Assembly (NCBI GenBank): GCA_041396125.1
Contig: JAWKZG010000010.1
Span: 1-64,000 of the forward strand
Direction: 5' to 3'
Origin: JAWKZG01 sp041396125
GTDB lineage: Bacteria > Pseudomonadota > Gammaproteobacteria > Competibacterales > Competibacteraceae
Length of the DNA: 64,000 nt
The position numbers and the translations under genes were made by a program. Below, in pieces: positions 10,003 to 19,500 of the stretch. The notes beneath the pieces were generated by a model, which ran no database searches, was not told where the DNA came from, and saw only the letters and a program-made list of their open reading frames with translations. How positions within the stretch are numbered: position 1 is the first letter of the stretch; every line of letters starts with the position of its first letter.

Positions 10003-10123
10003 CCCGTATTCAGGCAATATCTCATCCAATCAGCCCGATACAGATGGCGTAAAAACAGCCGCAAAACGTGACAGTTATTCATCAAAGGCCCAGGTTTCTT
10101 ACTTCTTTCATGGTCGAAGTGCT
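10003..10123. promoter_or_regulatory. Array-flanking region next to cas2, candidate leader
   Basis: The 121 bases between the last repeat and cas2 are the only cas-proximal non-repeat DNA and could be the leader. No diagnostic motif is recognisable. The repeat ends ATTCGTAAC on the plus strand, similar to the ATTGAAAC end of many type I-D and I-B repeats. If that is the crRNA 5' handle, transcription would enter from the left end instead. Orientation is therefore open. Confidence 0.3.
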
Positions 10124-10426
10124 TTACAAAACAGAGTAATCATAACGATGGTCATTGACCGGTGTTGATTTCATCTCCCCCTTTCCCGTTTCACTTTTAG
10201 AAAGTTGATTAACCACTACATTTTGACGATTGGCAGCGCAGACTTCCGTTACCCGATCACCCGGAATCATCAATTGGCTGAGTTCGCGGCGTAAATGAAT
10301 CGCCTGTGCCTCGGTGATATCACCGGTAAACACTGAATATTGCTCGTGGTTCAAAAAACGGCGCAACAGCTTTTTGAACTTCTCCGTTCGTTTCGCTTCC
10401 ACGTCGTAGGTCATTAGCATAAACAT
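10124..10426 (-). CDS. cas2: CRISPR-associated protein Cas2
   Basis: Small ferredoxin-fold protein of 100 residues that dimerises and joins Cas1 in the spacer integration complex. It starts MFMLMTYDV, with the conserved Asp at residue 8 after the first strand, and has the family pattern HEQYSVFTGDIT in the second strand. It begins directly after the cas1 stop, consistent with co-transcription. The last 20 or so residues (after KSETGKG) lie beyond the usual core. It is the last gene of the operon before the array. Confidence 0.93.
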   Translation of the reverse strand: MFMLMTYDVEAKRTEKFKKLLRRFLNHEQYSVFTGDITEAQAIHLRRELSQLMIPGDRVTEVCAANRQNVVVNQLSKSETGKGEMKSTPVNDHRYDYSVL

Positions 10427-11395
10427 TTACACCCTCCGTTTGAATGATTCGTACTCTTCTACACCCAGCACCTCGCGTTCCAGCGCCAGTGCTTCACGGT
10501 AAATCCAGTAGCGAAAGGTGCGCTTTTGATATTGCTCTTCCAGCCGCCGCGCAAACTGTTCTGCCACGTACCGGCGTCCAACCTCGGTCAGCAGACAGAC
10601 ATTATCGTGCTGGTTGAACCAGCTCTTATCCACCATGCGCCGCTGTATCATGCGAAAGATCAGCATATCGGTCAGCACCGGCTTGAAGGGTTCGGCCAGA
10701 TCAAGGCTTAGTGACGCCCGTCCATATCCCGGTGAGTGCAGCAGGCTGAAGGTTTCTTCCAGGTGTGTTTTGCTGATTTCGTGCCGCACCACGGTATAAA
10801 CCAGTTGGTTCAGAAACGATAACAGGCAGTTGACCGGATTATTCGGCGGACGGCGCACCCGCTTGCCAAATGCCAGCTCGGGATGAATGGCCGGCCAGGC
10901 AGCATAGTAGTACTGGTGCAATTGACCCTCAATGCCCATCAGACTGCTGGTATCCTGCGCCCGTGCAATAGTAGCCAGCAGCTTCTGCATATCCGCCACC
11001 GGCAAGGCCATGGCCTTATTGCCCCGGTATTGGTAATAACGCAGGTTCGCCAGCATATTATGTGCAGCACCACGCACAAGCTCCCGCGCAACGGCCATAC
11101 GCTGGGTGTCGTTCAGCAGCAACTCGGCCTGTTTGAGTTTCACTTTTCCTGCCGGGTTTTTGTCGAAGGGTTCGAACGCCCCCTTGAAATAGCCATAGTA
11201 ATCAAATACCGATAATCGCACGCCATGCTTGCCGCACAGCCCCAGCAGACGCGAATTCAAGCGGCTTTCTGACAACAGCACCACATGCGACAGCTTTTCT
11301 ATCGGCAGAGAGCGCTTTTGCTCACCGATTTTGATCTGCAAGGTGTTCTCATGCTGCCGTAACTGCGCCTCACGCGAGATAAACAGGGTTTCCAT
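10427..11395 (-). CDS. cas1: CRISPR-associated integrase Cas1
   Basis: Spacer integrase of 322 residues, a normal length. The metal site is recognisable: Glu in SLMGIEGQLHQYYY, His in LLHSPGYGRASLSLDL, and the acidic residue in DLAEPFKPVLTD. An N-terminal beta domain (about 1-80) precedes the helical catalytic domain. It lies nine bases after cas4, and cas2 follows with no gap, so Cas4-Cas1-Cas2 form the adaptation block. The frame is intact. Confidence 0.96.
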   Translation of the reverse strand: METLFISREAQLRQHENTLQIKIGEQKRSLPIEKLSHVVLLSESRLNSRLLGLCGKHGVRLSVFDYYGYFKGAFEPFDKNPAGKVKLKQAELLLNDTQRMAVARELVRGAAHNMLANLRYYQYRGNKAMALPVADMQKLLATIARAQDTSSLMGIEGQLHQYYYAAWPAIHPELAFGKRVRRPPNNPVNCLLSFLNQLVYTVVRHEISKTHLEETFSLLHSPGYGRASLSLDLAEPFKPVLTDMLIFRMIQRRMVDKSWFNQHDNVCLLTEVGRRYVAEQFARRLEEQYQKRTFRYWIYREALALEREVLGVEEYESFKRRV

Positions 11396-11404
11396 TCTTC
11401 ATCC

Positions 11405-11950
11405 TCAGTCAAAGCCACAAAATGCCGCCAGCGAACAAGTCTGGCACAAGCCAATCCGCCGGGCTGCTGGCACGGTGTCCTGTGCAGCCAGTTGTTCCAG
11501 CCGCATCGATGCCTGCCAGAGTTTTTCCAGCCGGGCGTCATCCAGCGTCACTTTCCGGCGCCGACTTGACGTCAAGATGTGGGTGTAAGCCTGCCAGCAC
11601 TTGCCGGTGCTAATCGACAGCATCAAGGCATAGAAAGCGGTCTGCGCACTGGAGGCCTCCACAGCACCACCGCTGCCTTTGTTCTCATACACAATGCACT
11701 GTTCCCAATCGATCCGATCCGGTGCCAGCCCGAACAAACCACGCACCGAATGGTCGCGCTGATAGCGAGTAGCGTGCAATGCACTGCCTGTCTGTACCCG
11801 CGCATACCATTGCGCAAAATTCACTTTGTGCAGGTACATCCAGGCGCGGCGCTCACACAATTCGATATGCTGGAAATGCAGTCCGTGCAGATTGAGGCGT
11901 TCGACGCGCTGGTAGAACGCGTCTTTGCGGGGCCAGTTGAAAACGCTCAT
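11405..11950 (-). CDS. cas4: CRISPR-associated exonuclease Cas4
   Basis: RecB-like nuclease with an iron-sulphur cluster, about 181 residues, that trims prespacers for Cas1-Cas2. The cluster cysteines are visible: one in HIELCERRAW near the N-terminus, and three in CQTCSLAAFC at the C-terminus. The nuclease Lys lies in VYENKGSG. The ATG at 11950 is preferred because it overlaps the cas3 stop as TGATG, which suggests coupled translation. A frame from 11977 would overlap cas3 by 28 bases. Confidence 0.92.
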   Translation of the reverse strand: MSVFNWPRKDAFYQRVERLNLHGLHFQHIELCERRAWMYLHKVNFAQWYARVQTGSALHATRYQRDHSVRGLFGLAPDRIDWEQCIVYENKGSGGAVEASSAQTAFYALMLSISTGKCWQAYTHILTSSRRRKVTLDDARLEKLWQASMRLEQLAAQDTVPAARRIGLCQTCSLAAFCGFD

Positions 11951-13992
11951 CAGATGACACCGTGTGCTGTCTCCCATCCTTCCCCAGTATCATCCAATAA
12001 CACCAGGCGCGTCAGCTTCACCAATTCTGCTGCCGCTGCCAGCGCGTCCGGGTATTTGCGCCAAGCCATTGCGCCTACACCAGATTTATTCGCCAGCATC
12101 TCACACCAACTTTTCACCAAATCGTCGTCGCTGCGACTGTCCTTGTTTGGCACAGTTTCTGGAGCTCGGTGCGGAAACAATAGTCGTTTAGCGCGGCGTG
12201 GCTGATAGCCATCCGCCTCAGCAAGGTAGGCATCCAGTGGCGCGTTAAGTTGAATTTCTTCTTCGCCCTGATCATTGATACTACTGATGCACTCTTCCAG
12301 AATTTTCTGTCCGATGCGATACAGCACATGTTCAGGAATGCTATAACTCCCCCCGTTCGGTTCCCGCAGCTTGATCCGGCGGCCAATGGTGCGCAGGTTG
12401 TACGCCTGTTTCTTGTACTCAGCCAGCCAAAGACGAGCGTATCGGTCGAACATCGTGTCTTGTTGCAAGGCTTCCACCTGCTTGAGTAGCCCTGCAATCT
12501 TGCTAGCCTGCTTAGGGCTATGTTCAAACAATCGTTCCCTCAGGTAACGGTTATAGCCCTTTTGCTGTTGCAACATGAACCAATACAGCCCTGCCAGCCA
12601 CACCGTACGTTGAGGCAAAGCACCATAATCGGCCAGCTCTTCGTCTTCCTCAACGGCGAAACGCCGTACCACACTGCCTTTAAGCGTTTTAGACAACTCA
12701 TCGATCACGCAGGTCTGACCATCTCGCTGCTCTGCCCAACGCAACAGCTTGGGTAACCAGGTGAGACGCTTTCTTAAGCTTTCGTCCCAGCGCAACAACA
12801 CTACACCCGAGAAGTCACCACGTGCCGCCCGTCCATAGCGCTGCAAAAAATTCAGCGGTTCGAAACCCGGCTCCATGAACAATAAATCCGTGTCGAAGGT
12901 TACGCCCATCTCCACACTGGCGGTAGCAACTAATATTTTAAAATCGTTTGGGTTATGTTGCGGGCCGGTGGTGAATTCCCGCTCCGCAATCTGTCCCCGG
13001 CCACTGTCGTCGATACTGTTCACCAGTAACCGCTGGGTGCGAGAAACTCCCAGCTCATCAAAAAATGCAGCTAAGCAGTCAACCTGTAATTGCAATTCTG
13101 TAACGCTGTTGTAAATCACTACCACCAATCCACGCTGTGATTTGGCAGTTTGGTTTTGGATAAGGTTGGCGTGGGCTTTAAGCAGGCTGTACATATCGGG
13201 CACACCCACAAAACGCAAACTTACATCGCCATGAACAATGCGATCCTTGCCTTCCGCGATTTTACAGCTGACCACATTCTCCTTGAGCTGCTTAATCGCA
13301 CTTTCCGGGATGCCAAGCCGGCGCAGCACCGGCTGAATTTCCAGCGGGGTAGCAGACAGAAAACTCAGCTTCGCTCTCGTCATGGGGAATACACACGCTA
13401 GCTTAGCCAAGACCGCAGCCATACCGTAACCGCGCGGATCAATAGTATGAAACTCGTCGAATACGATATGATCGAACTGCGTCAGAAAATCCAGAGGCCC
13501 GGTGTCAGATAAACCTAAATCCAGACTGCGGCGTAACAGAATTGCGCTGACTGTTTCCGGGATGGCGATAATCATCTCGCCACCCTCGCGGGCATCATCT
13601 AACCCGTAAAGTTGGCGAATGCGATATCCAGTGATTTGTTTCTCGCCAATAACACCCTCTTCTCGCAAACGCCTGGTTTCGTCGGCGCTCCACAAAGCGG
13701 TTTTGGCTGTCCGCTTTCCCTCGCTCCAACCCTGAGATTTGAGAAAATCGCGCAGGCTGTGCAAAAGATTCTGCGCTAGCCGCCGGGTTGGGACGATGAA
13801 TAAAACCCGCTGTCCTACCAACACAGCACGCTGAAAAACATAACTCTTACCCGCCCCAGTAGGAGCGTCGGCAATCCGGATTTTAGACGGGCAATTGAGT
13901 AAGTCATACTGCAAGGGGGATAGCCCATCGTCCAGACTGCGCACCGCGTGGCGGCAAATCGTAACGGTGTTCATATGTGCTGTGCGGTTCAC
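11950..13992 (-). CDS. cas3: Type I-D Cas3 helicase (no HD domain)
   Basis: Superfamily 2 helicase of 680 residues that unwinds target DNA after interference-complex binding. Motif I ADAPTGAGKS, motif II DEFH, motif III LSATP and motif VI QRYGRAARG are all present. The protein starts directly with the helicase core and has no HD nuclease domain. That is expected for type I-D, where the HD domain is carried by Cas10d (seen here near 18.3 kb). The start is a GTG at 13992; an ATG seven codons later (13974) is the alternative. The frame is intact. Confidence 0.93.
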   Translation of the reverse strand: MNRTAHMNTVTICRHAVRSLDDGLSPLQYDLLNCPSKIRIADAPTGAGKSYVFQRAVLVGQRVLFIVPTRRLAQNLLHSLRDFLKSQGWSEGKRTAKTALWSADETRRLREEGVIGEKQITGYRIRQLYGLDDAREGGEMIIAIPETVSAILLRRSLDLGLSDTGPLDFLTQFDHIVFDEFHTIDPRGYGMAAVLAKLACVFPMTRAKLSFLSATPLEIQPVLRRLGIPESAIKQLKENVVSCKIAEGKDRIVHGDVSLRFVGVPDMYSLLKAHANLIQNQTAKSQRGLVVVIYNSVTELQLQVDCLAAFFDELGVSRTQRLLVNSIDDSGRGQIAEREFTTGPQHNPNDFKILVATASVEMGVTFDTDLLFMEPGFEPLNFLQRYGRAARGDFSGVVLLRWDESLRKRLTWLPKLLRWAEQRDGQTCVIDELSKTLKGSVVRRFAVEEDEELADYGALPQRTVWLAGLYWFMLQQQKGYNRYLRERLFEHSPKQASKIAGLLKQVEALQQDTMFDRYARLWLAEYKKQAYNLRTIGRRIKLREPNGGSYSIPEHVLYRIGQKILEECISSINDQGEEEIQLNAPLDAYLAEADGYQPRRAKRLLFPHRAPETVPNKDSRSDDDLVKSWCEMLANKSGVGAMAWRKYPDALAAAAELVKLTRLVLLDDTGEGWETAHGVI

Positions 13993-14019
13993 TTTATGCT
14001 GTTGACTTTAATTACACAC

Positions 14020-14661
14020 TTAATGCCATTGGCTCACATGTGTCTCAGCCACATCTCTGGCCATCCCTGGCGTCAATTGCAATTCGTGCAGCAAATACCG
14101 TGCGACCGGCAGCTCCTGCCCGAATAGTTTGGCAGTAGCAGCGTTCAGGAAAACTTCGCGCACTTCTTCAATTTCTCTAAATCGCACCATGCCATTTCGG
14201 TGTAAACCGATACGGATAACTAACTCATTCTGCCCAGTGGCCTTGAACGGGTCGAAACCATCTAAACCGAATATCACCCCGCTATATGTCACTCCAGGCG
14301 GCACTTCCTGAGTCAGGAAATACGTTGCCAGATTGCCTTTCTTTACCGTGTCTTGCAGAGCACGAGGAAAACCACCCTCTTCCTCCAGGTTCAAACGGCG
14401 CACCAAAGGTGACAGCAATTTAGGCGTGGTGGTGGTCAGCACCGATGTACGCCACGGCATAGCCCGCAAATGCCGCTGATAATCCTTCGGTGGTAAAGCG
14501 ACACTCGCTCGCACCATGCCCAGGGTTGACGCCAGCCCGAAAGCTATGGCTCGGTCGCCGATGATTTCAGGAAGTGTCGCTGTGCCACTGGGTACGGCGG
14601 TACTGTGATACATGAACGGCGTCAGGGTTTCCGCACAAATTGGGATCGCTTTGACAGACAT
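14020..14661 (-). CDS. csc1: Type I-D Cas5 (Csc1)
   Basis: Protein of about 213 residues in the position and size range of Csc1, the Cas5-like RAMP subunit that binds the crRNA 5' handle in the type I-D effector. Features consistent with the family are the N-terminal strand MSVKAIPICAETLTPFMYH and a C-terminal glycine-containing segment GLHRNGMVRFREIEE. The assignment rests partly on context between csc2 and cas3. The ATG at 14661 overlaps the csc2 stop (TGATG), again suggesting coupling. Confidence 0.82.
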   Translation of the reverse strand: MSVKAIPICAETLTPFMYHSTAVPSGTATLPEIIGDRAIAFGLASTLGMVRASVALPPKDYQRHLRAMPWRTSVLTTTTPKLLSPLVRRLNLEEEGGFPRALQDTVKKGNLATYFLTQEVPPGVTYSGVIFGLDGFDPFKATGQNELVIRIGLHRNGMVRFREIEEVREVFLNAATAKLFGQELPVARYLLHELQLTPGMARDVAETHVSQWH

Positions 14662-15710
14662 CACGAGGCTTTCTTCTTTTTCTCAGGTTTAATGAACCAA
14701 CCATCGAAAAACTCATCGAGCTTACCTTTGGCGTACTGGTAGTCTTTTTGCAGACTGCGGAAATCTTTCTCGAAACGCTCCAGCAATTGACTTTGATATG
14801 CCGTGATCGCCTCAGCATCCATATTCAGTTGGTGCACAGCACTCAATTGTTCATGCAGATGATTACTGAGTTCCCCCACATCCTGAGTCAATGTTTGCGG
14901 TTCCTTCGGTAGCGTTTTAAGCAACTCATACGGTGAGGTTTGCACTTGCTCGAAAGCATCTCCGTACAGCCCCACCAAATGGGTGCGGATATTGGTACCA
15001 GTAATGGAAGTCTGACCGCCATAAGTCCCTGCCACTCCCAGGCACAACAGCAGATGATCTAGACCAATGCGCGGTAATACCCGGCCACGAGTGGAAAGTA
15101 CTTGTACCAGCAAGGTGCCGGGAAGGACAAAGTTAAACAGAAAACCGATATTTTCACTGTTTTCCTTTTTTTCATCGTTAAACAGTGTTCCAGATTCCAT
15201 AGAGTGAATACGCGCATGACTGCCAACACATAATTCTTTAGGCAATATACTAAGTGCGTCGGAATAATTTACTGCCGCCTTAACCGGCAGAATACGTTTA
15301 TCCTGTACGGTGGAGTCACCGAATACCAGTGTATTCAGGTCGTACACAGACGAGAGCTTATCCTTAGCACGTAATTGTGTTTTGTTTTGCGGCATGGTAC
15401 CGCCGCATTTGAGAGCACGTAGCAATTGTAGACCACGCCCGCGTTCCGGGTACTTGAATTTGTTAGGCACCGCTCGCACATGCGGCTCGGAACTACCAGG
15501 AATTTCAATATCGGTAATACCATCTTCAAAATTTCGCGCTACAAATGGCGCAATAACTTCTCGTACTAAAACCAAGTTTACTGCACCTAAGTTTTTTAAT
15601 TTAGGATGTATGTATTCTTTATCTTTTCTATCCACCTTCTCACCGAAGCTGGTATCAAAAAGATCGTCGATATTGCCTAAAAAATTTTCAAATTCATTTA
15701 TTTGGTTCAT
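14661..15710 (-). CDS. csc2: Type I-D Cas7 (Csc2), effector backbone
   Basis: Backbone subunit of 349 residues that polymerises along the crRNA. Family features: an N-terminal segment with NLVLVREVIAPFVARN, a core with AVNYSDALSILP and MESGTLFNDE, and a C-terminal LLLCLGVAGTYGGQTSITG followed by NIRTHLVGLYGD, matching the conserved YGARTS...GRxxNH region of Csc2. AGGAG lies six bases before the ATG. A basic tail (EKKKKAS) ends the protein. It follows cas10d by 14 bases. The frame is intact, unlike cas10d. Confidence 0.88.
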   Translation of the reverse strand: MNQINEFENFLGNIDDLFDTSFGEKVDRKDKEYIHPKLKNLGAVNLVLVREVIAPFVARNFEDGITDIEIPGSSEPHVRAVPNKFKYPERGRGLQLLRALKCGGTMPQNKTQLRAKDKLSSVYDLNTLVFGDSTVQDKRILPVKAAVNYSDALSILPKELCVGSHARIHSMESGTLFNDEKKENSENIGFLFNFVLPGTLLVQVLSTRGRVLPRIGLDHLLLCLGVAGTYGGQTSITGTNIRTHLVGLYGDAFEQVQTSPYELLKTLPKEPQTLTQDVGELSNHLHEQLSAVHQLNMDAEAITAYQSQLLERFEKDFRSLQKDYQYAKGKLDEFFDGWFIKPEKKKKAS

Positions 15711-15724
15711 AACACGCTCCTAAA

Positions 15725-16208
15725 TCAAAATAAATCGCTTTGTACTGCTTCCGGTTCATTTTCGTCATCACCGTTGACTTTTTCTCTGGGTTGGTAGCAC
15801 TGTATAAAAGCCATGCGATAAATGCTCTTGATGTTGCGTAATCGTTCCAGGCTGGGAATGCGTTCTTCAAAACTTTCCGGCCACACAGATTCGACAAAAT
15901 ACCTGGCTACATCCATACAAGCTGCCGAATAATTATCGGCCTGCCAATAGGCGCGGGCTGCAAAATCGCCACGCCGGCTCAAGGTACTTTCCAGGCGCTC
16001 TGCAATACCAAATTGCAAGACCTGTCGTTCTTCTTGGTCGTCCGCTTTCAAGCGTTTTGCCTTACGTTGCGCGCTCATAAACTCCAGACATGAATCTAAT
16101 ACTTGTAGCTGCTTTCGCGGGGTCGATGAAGCCCCTCGATTACGCTGAATCCGATTGGCCTGGCGGGCAAATTCCCCAACACCTTGTCCGATTTATTCAT
16201 CTCATCAT
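15725..16208 (-). CDS. Candidate internally translated small subunit Cas11d
   Basis: The last part of cas10d could be translated separately. Starts at 16208, 16205 or 16200 lie just after AAGGTGA (16213-16219), a good ribosome binding site in mid-gene. From 16200 the product would be about 158 residues, MNKSDKVLG then ARQANRIQRNR and a helical region ending EPEAVQSDLF, if one base is added to the GGGG run near 16167. Even without that repair, an uninterrupted 117-residue frame runs from the ATG at 16078. In other type I-D systems the small subunit is known to come from an internal start at the 3' end of cas10d. The present start is inference. Confidence 0.45.
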
Positions 16209-18702
16209 CGTTTCACCTTTGAGATATGCAAAATATTCCGCTAACAAAGCATCCTTGACCTCACGCTTCACCATATTTTCTTCCTGTAAAGCCACCCACA
16301 CGCGACACAACCCATAAAGCGAAGTACGTGGCGCAGCGGCCTACAAGTGCAGCACGTCATAACCCAAGCTATTGGTATTCAAAATTACTTGTGCCAACTC
16401 TAAACGATTAATTGCCCTAGAATCTGCTCCAAACGCAACTCCTTGGCATATACTCGACCTGTACCTTCGTGAAGTAATTCTCCCAACCATTCCGGCAACG
16501 CATCGAAATAAAAAAACGCACGGCTGTGTGTCGGTAGACCACGAAAAATATGCATGGGCCGCCCCAGCCGTAAGACACCTTTTAGCAGACAATAAAGCTC
16601 CTTTACCTGTGCTTCAGTGTTTCCGGCAAAGGACTCAAAACGGGCAATTCGACAACGCCCTTTGTATTGCACCAAATCATCGATTCGTCCGGCTCAACAC
16701 TGGTTAAATCTTGCAAAGCAACAGTACGTATTTCCTTATCGCTGTCCAATGCTAACCCCCCGAAGAGCCCTAAAGTGGTAGGTGAGGACAACATGGTTGG
16801 CAGTTCAATTTTTCTTGACCCTGGTATTGCTTCGTGAATTTTTGTACGTAAGGTGTACTCTGCGAGGAAATTGGACTAATTGGCGTATGTTTTTGTCATT
16901 TAGCCCCTCTCGGCAGTTATCACGTCCACTAAAAGCTGGCTTTAACACCAATATTTCAAGCTTCAAACCATCTTCAACTAAAAAGCCTTCAGGAATGGGT
17001 TGGGCAGTAAATAAGCAATACTCGTTTGCTTTCTCATTCGCTGCACTAACAACGGATGCAGCAATACGTTCTTGAAGATATGTTTTTACTGCTGGGACAG
17101 CTTTCTTCCATTTTATGGGTATAAAATTCTGCAAAGAAGGTAATTCATCTTTACCTTCAAGCCATTGATAGAAAAATACCATTCTCACCCCAAATTTCTT
17201 GTTTTATTTCATTGTTTTTAACCGCCAATGCCACAGCCCACAAAGCTATTAACACTCGTCTCCCATGACCGTATGAGATTTCGTTAATCCATTTCGGTGG
17301 TATTTCAGGGAAAGCAGCTTAATAAATATTTTTTCTCTGGTCTCGTAATCTGGAAAACCTTTCGGTGTATTTTTTCGATTCAGATTTAATAATAATGCAG
17401 CATGGGCAGCACGTCGCAACCAAAATTTTGCATTTCCTTGCATGTTCTGATCAGAATCGTACAACGTAACAAGTTTCTTTTTTTCATAATTTTGGGGTAG
17501 ATTAGGGGATAAGCCATATTCTTCCATCAACTCTGCCAGCGAATCGAATATTTACTCTACATGCTACTACCTTGATCTGAAATAAGTTCTTTATATCATT
17601 GTGTTTAGCTTTCCGTGCTAGATAATTTTCAAGTCCTTTATGATCGGGTTGATCATTTAGTAACTCTGGTTCACCGCTAGTTTGAATATGAATTCTTAAG
17701 CTAAAGGGTAAATATCACACACTGTTTCTATTGCCTGTTCTATCACCGCCTCGGCCTGCTCTTCATACAACAGCACTAGCAAACGCCCATCGTGATGAAT
17801 TTCCAGCAGCGGTGGTCACCCACTAAATCCCGGCTGCACAAAGCCAGTTGTTGTTGCAACTCATCCAGCAAAAACGGGTGATGTGGATCGTAAATATCCA
17901 CTACCCGCCCGGCAGTGAACAGACGCCGTAGTTCTTCGCTACGAATGCAACTGCGGTCTTCACTCAACCGCTTGAGAACACCATCAATGCCTTTCTCGTT
18001 AGCTGGTTTATCTGGATCACCATCGAAAAAAACCCCATCCAGCTTGTCTGCAAGACGCACATACAAAGGCAAGGTGCCGTCCGCGTAGGCATCAGGCAAA
18101 ATCTCCGGCAAACGCCGGTTAGACTGTTGAGCTTCTACTTTGTCAATAAGGTACAGCAGTTGCCCTGACGTCAATTCGATCCCAGCATGTTGCAGATATT
18201 TATCTATGCCGTAGCGCTGCATGCGCTCGAGACTTGCGCATCATTCACATCCTCTACGGATTGAATACGTCCACCTAAGCCCAAGTCCTTGTCAATATCG
18301 TGCATAAAAGCTAATACCGCGATCAGACGCAGTTTGCGATGTAGGTAGGCTTCTTCCATTTCGGGTTCGCGCCAGCCAGTCCAGAGCCGCGATCATCAAA
18401 CCGCCGCGTACTACCGATAGCAAATGGTCGAGCAAGGTTATATTGGTATTGCGTAAATAACGCACACATTTTTCCGGATCATCAACCCAGCCACCTTTAC
18501 CGCTAAGAGTCATTAAACGTATGGGGCGTGGGTCCTTATTACCTGATTTAATAGCTTTAACTTCTTTTTCGCTTAACGCTCGGCCATATGGCGTCTGGCT
18601 GTCGGCACGATCTTTCAACACATGTGCCTCCACAACAGCTTCGAGGAACTCTCGATAAACTACTTCCGCTGCTTGCGTAGCGCGTTGTTTCCACCCACTC
18701 AT
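15725..18702 (-). pseudogene. cas10d: Type I-D large subunit Cas10d, frameshifted as written
   Basis: The span of 2978 bp fits a Cas10d of about 990 residues, the large subunit carrying the DNA-cleaving HD domain. ATG at 18702 with GGGAG seven bases upstream. Recognisable pieces in order, in changing frames: DHLLSVVRGGLMIAALDWLA (about 18.4 kb), HD motif AFMHDIDKDLG (about 18.3 kb), LADKLDGVFFDGD (18.0 kb), PTHSRAFFYFDALPEWLG (16.5 kb), then the C-terminal helical region. At least six frame breaks. Some sit in short homopolymers: CCC near 18366 (removing one C restores ARTEMEEAYL) and GGGG near 16167. Either a decayed gene or local sequence error. Confidence 0.85.
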
Positions 18703-18718
18703 CGTCCTACTCCCTGTT

Positions 18719-19432
18719 CTACCAATCCCAGACAGCCAAAACCGCTGCGTGTTTTTCGCCGATACCGGCATACCAGGCCAGGCGCAAATCTGTCTGCCAC
18801 CCTCCAGCACAAGAGGAGCCTGCATGCCGATGACAAAACTCTTGCGCCCGTCCCGCAATGTTTTCAGGCTTACCAATACGGAATGACGCGGATTGGCGCG
18901 CAGGTAGAGCGGGTCCGGATACAGTTGCAGCTGTACCGTACGCCCGGCGACAGGCCAGTTTGCGGTTAATGACGTCGCTGGGTTGTTCCCCGACATCCTG
19001 CAAATTGCGGTGCCAACGCTTCTCTTTGTCGCTGCGTCTATCACGCAACACCAGTGGCGACAGCATCAGACATGCCAGCTGTGTCTGCTGCGGCAGAATA
19101 GGGTCAGGTTCTATTTGTATCTGCGCAGCGGAAAATTAATGCTGGCTTCACCCCAGCGGCGTTTAACCAGTTGCGCCGGATCGAGTCGGGAAAGAACGCG
19201 TGCCAGACCAGCATCCGCCGTGGAAATGATCAGACTGTGGACAATGCCGGTATGCCCGGTGCCAGCCCAGCGGTGCAAATGTCCATGGTTTGGCCTGATG
19301 ACCGATAAGCTCGGCACTATTGGCTCCGGCAGCAATCAGGCCATTGACGACAGCGTCGTGAATCAAGTCCTGATGGTCATATTGTTGAGTAGGCCCACCT
19401 TTAGGTAGATGAATGCGGATTCGTAACATCAT
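18719..19432 (-). pseudogene. cas6: CRISPR repeat endonuclease Cas6, frameshifted as written
   Basis: Cas6 cleaves the pre-crRNA within repeats. The first frame gives MMLRIRIHLPKGG and LIHDAVVNGLI. The reading continues in a second frame (HTGIVHSLIISTADAG...KRRWGEASINFP), a third (MLSPLVLRDRRSD), a fourth (VAGRTVQLQLYPDPLY, PLVLEGG) and ends in AWYAGIGEKHAAV. That last piece is the glycine-rich GIGEKN-type loop typical of the Cas6 C-terminus. The total span of 714 bp fits a Cas6 of about 235 residues. At least three frame breaks. It is the first gene of the cas operon. If truly broken, new crRNA maturation would fail. Confidence 0.82.
19413..19427 (-). promoter_or_regulatory. CRISPR-repeat-like sequence at the cas6 start codon
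   Basis: Immediately after the two ATG codons of cas6 the minus strand reads GTTACGAATCCGCAT. The CRISPR repeat on the same strand starts GTTACGAATCCCCAT, so 14 of 15 bases match. It lies within the first six codons of cas6. It could let Cas6 or a crRNA-derived sequence act on the cas6 message. Function is inference; the match is visible. Confidence 0.5.
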
Positions 19433-19500
19433 GTTTCCTGCGGCTATTCATGTGCAATAGTATTGCATAAATATTTTACCTATTTAAATTTAAACCACAC
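19433..19500. promoter_or_regulatory. Divergent promoter region of cas operon and WYL regulator
   Basis: 68 bases between the cas6 start and the WYL regulator start, strongly AT-rich (TATTGCATAAATATTTTACC, then TTTAAATTTAAA). They must hold both divergent promoters and probably the regulator's operator. No single -35/-10 pair can be assigned with confidence. Confidence 0.45.
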
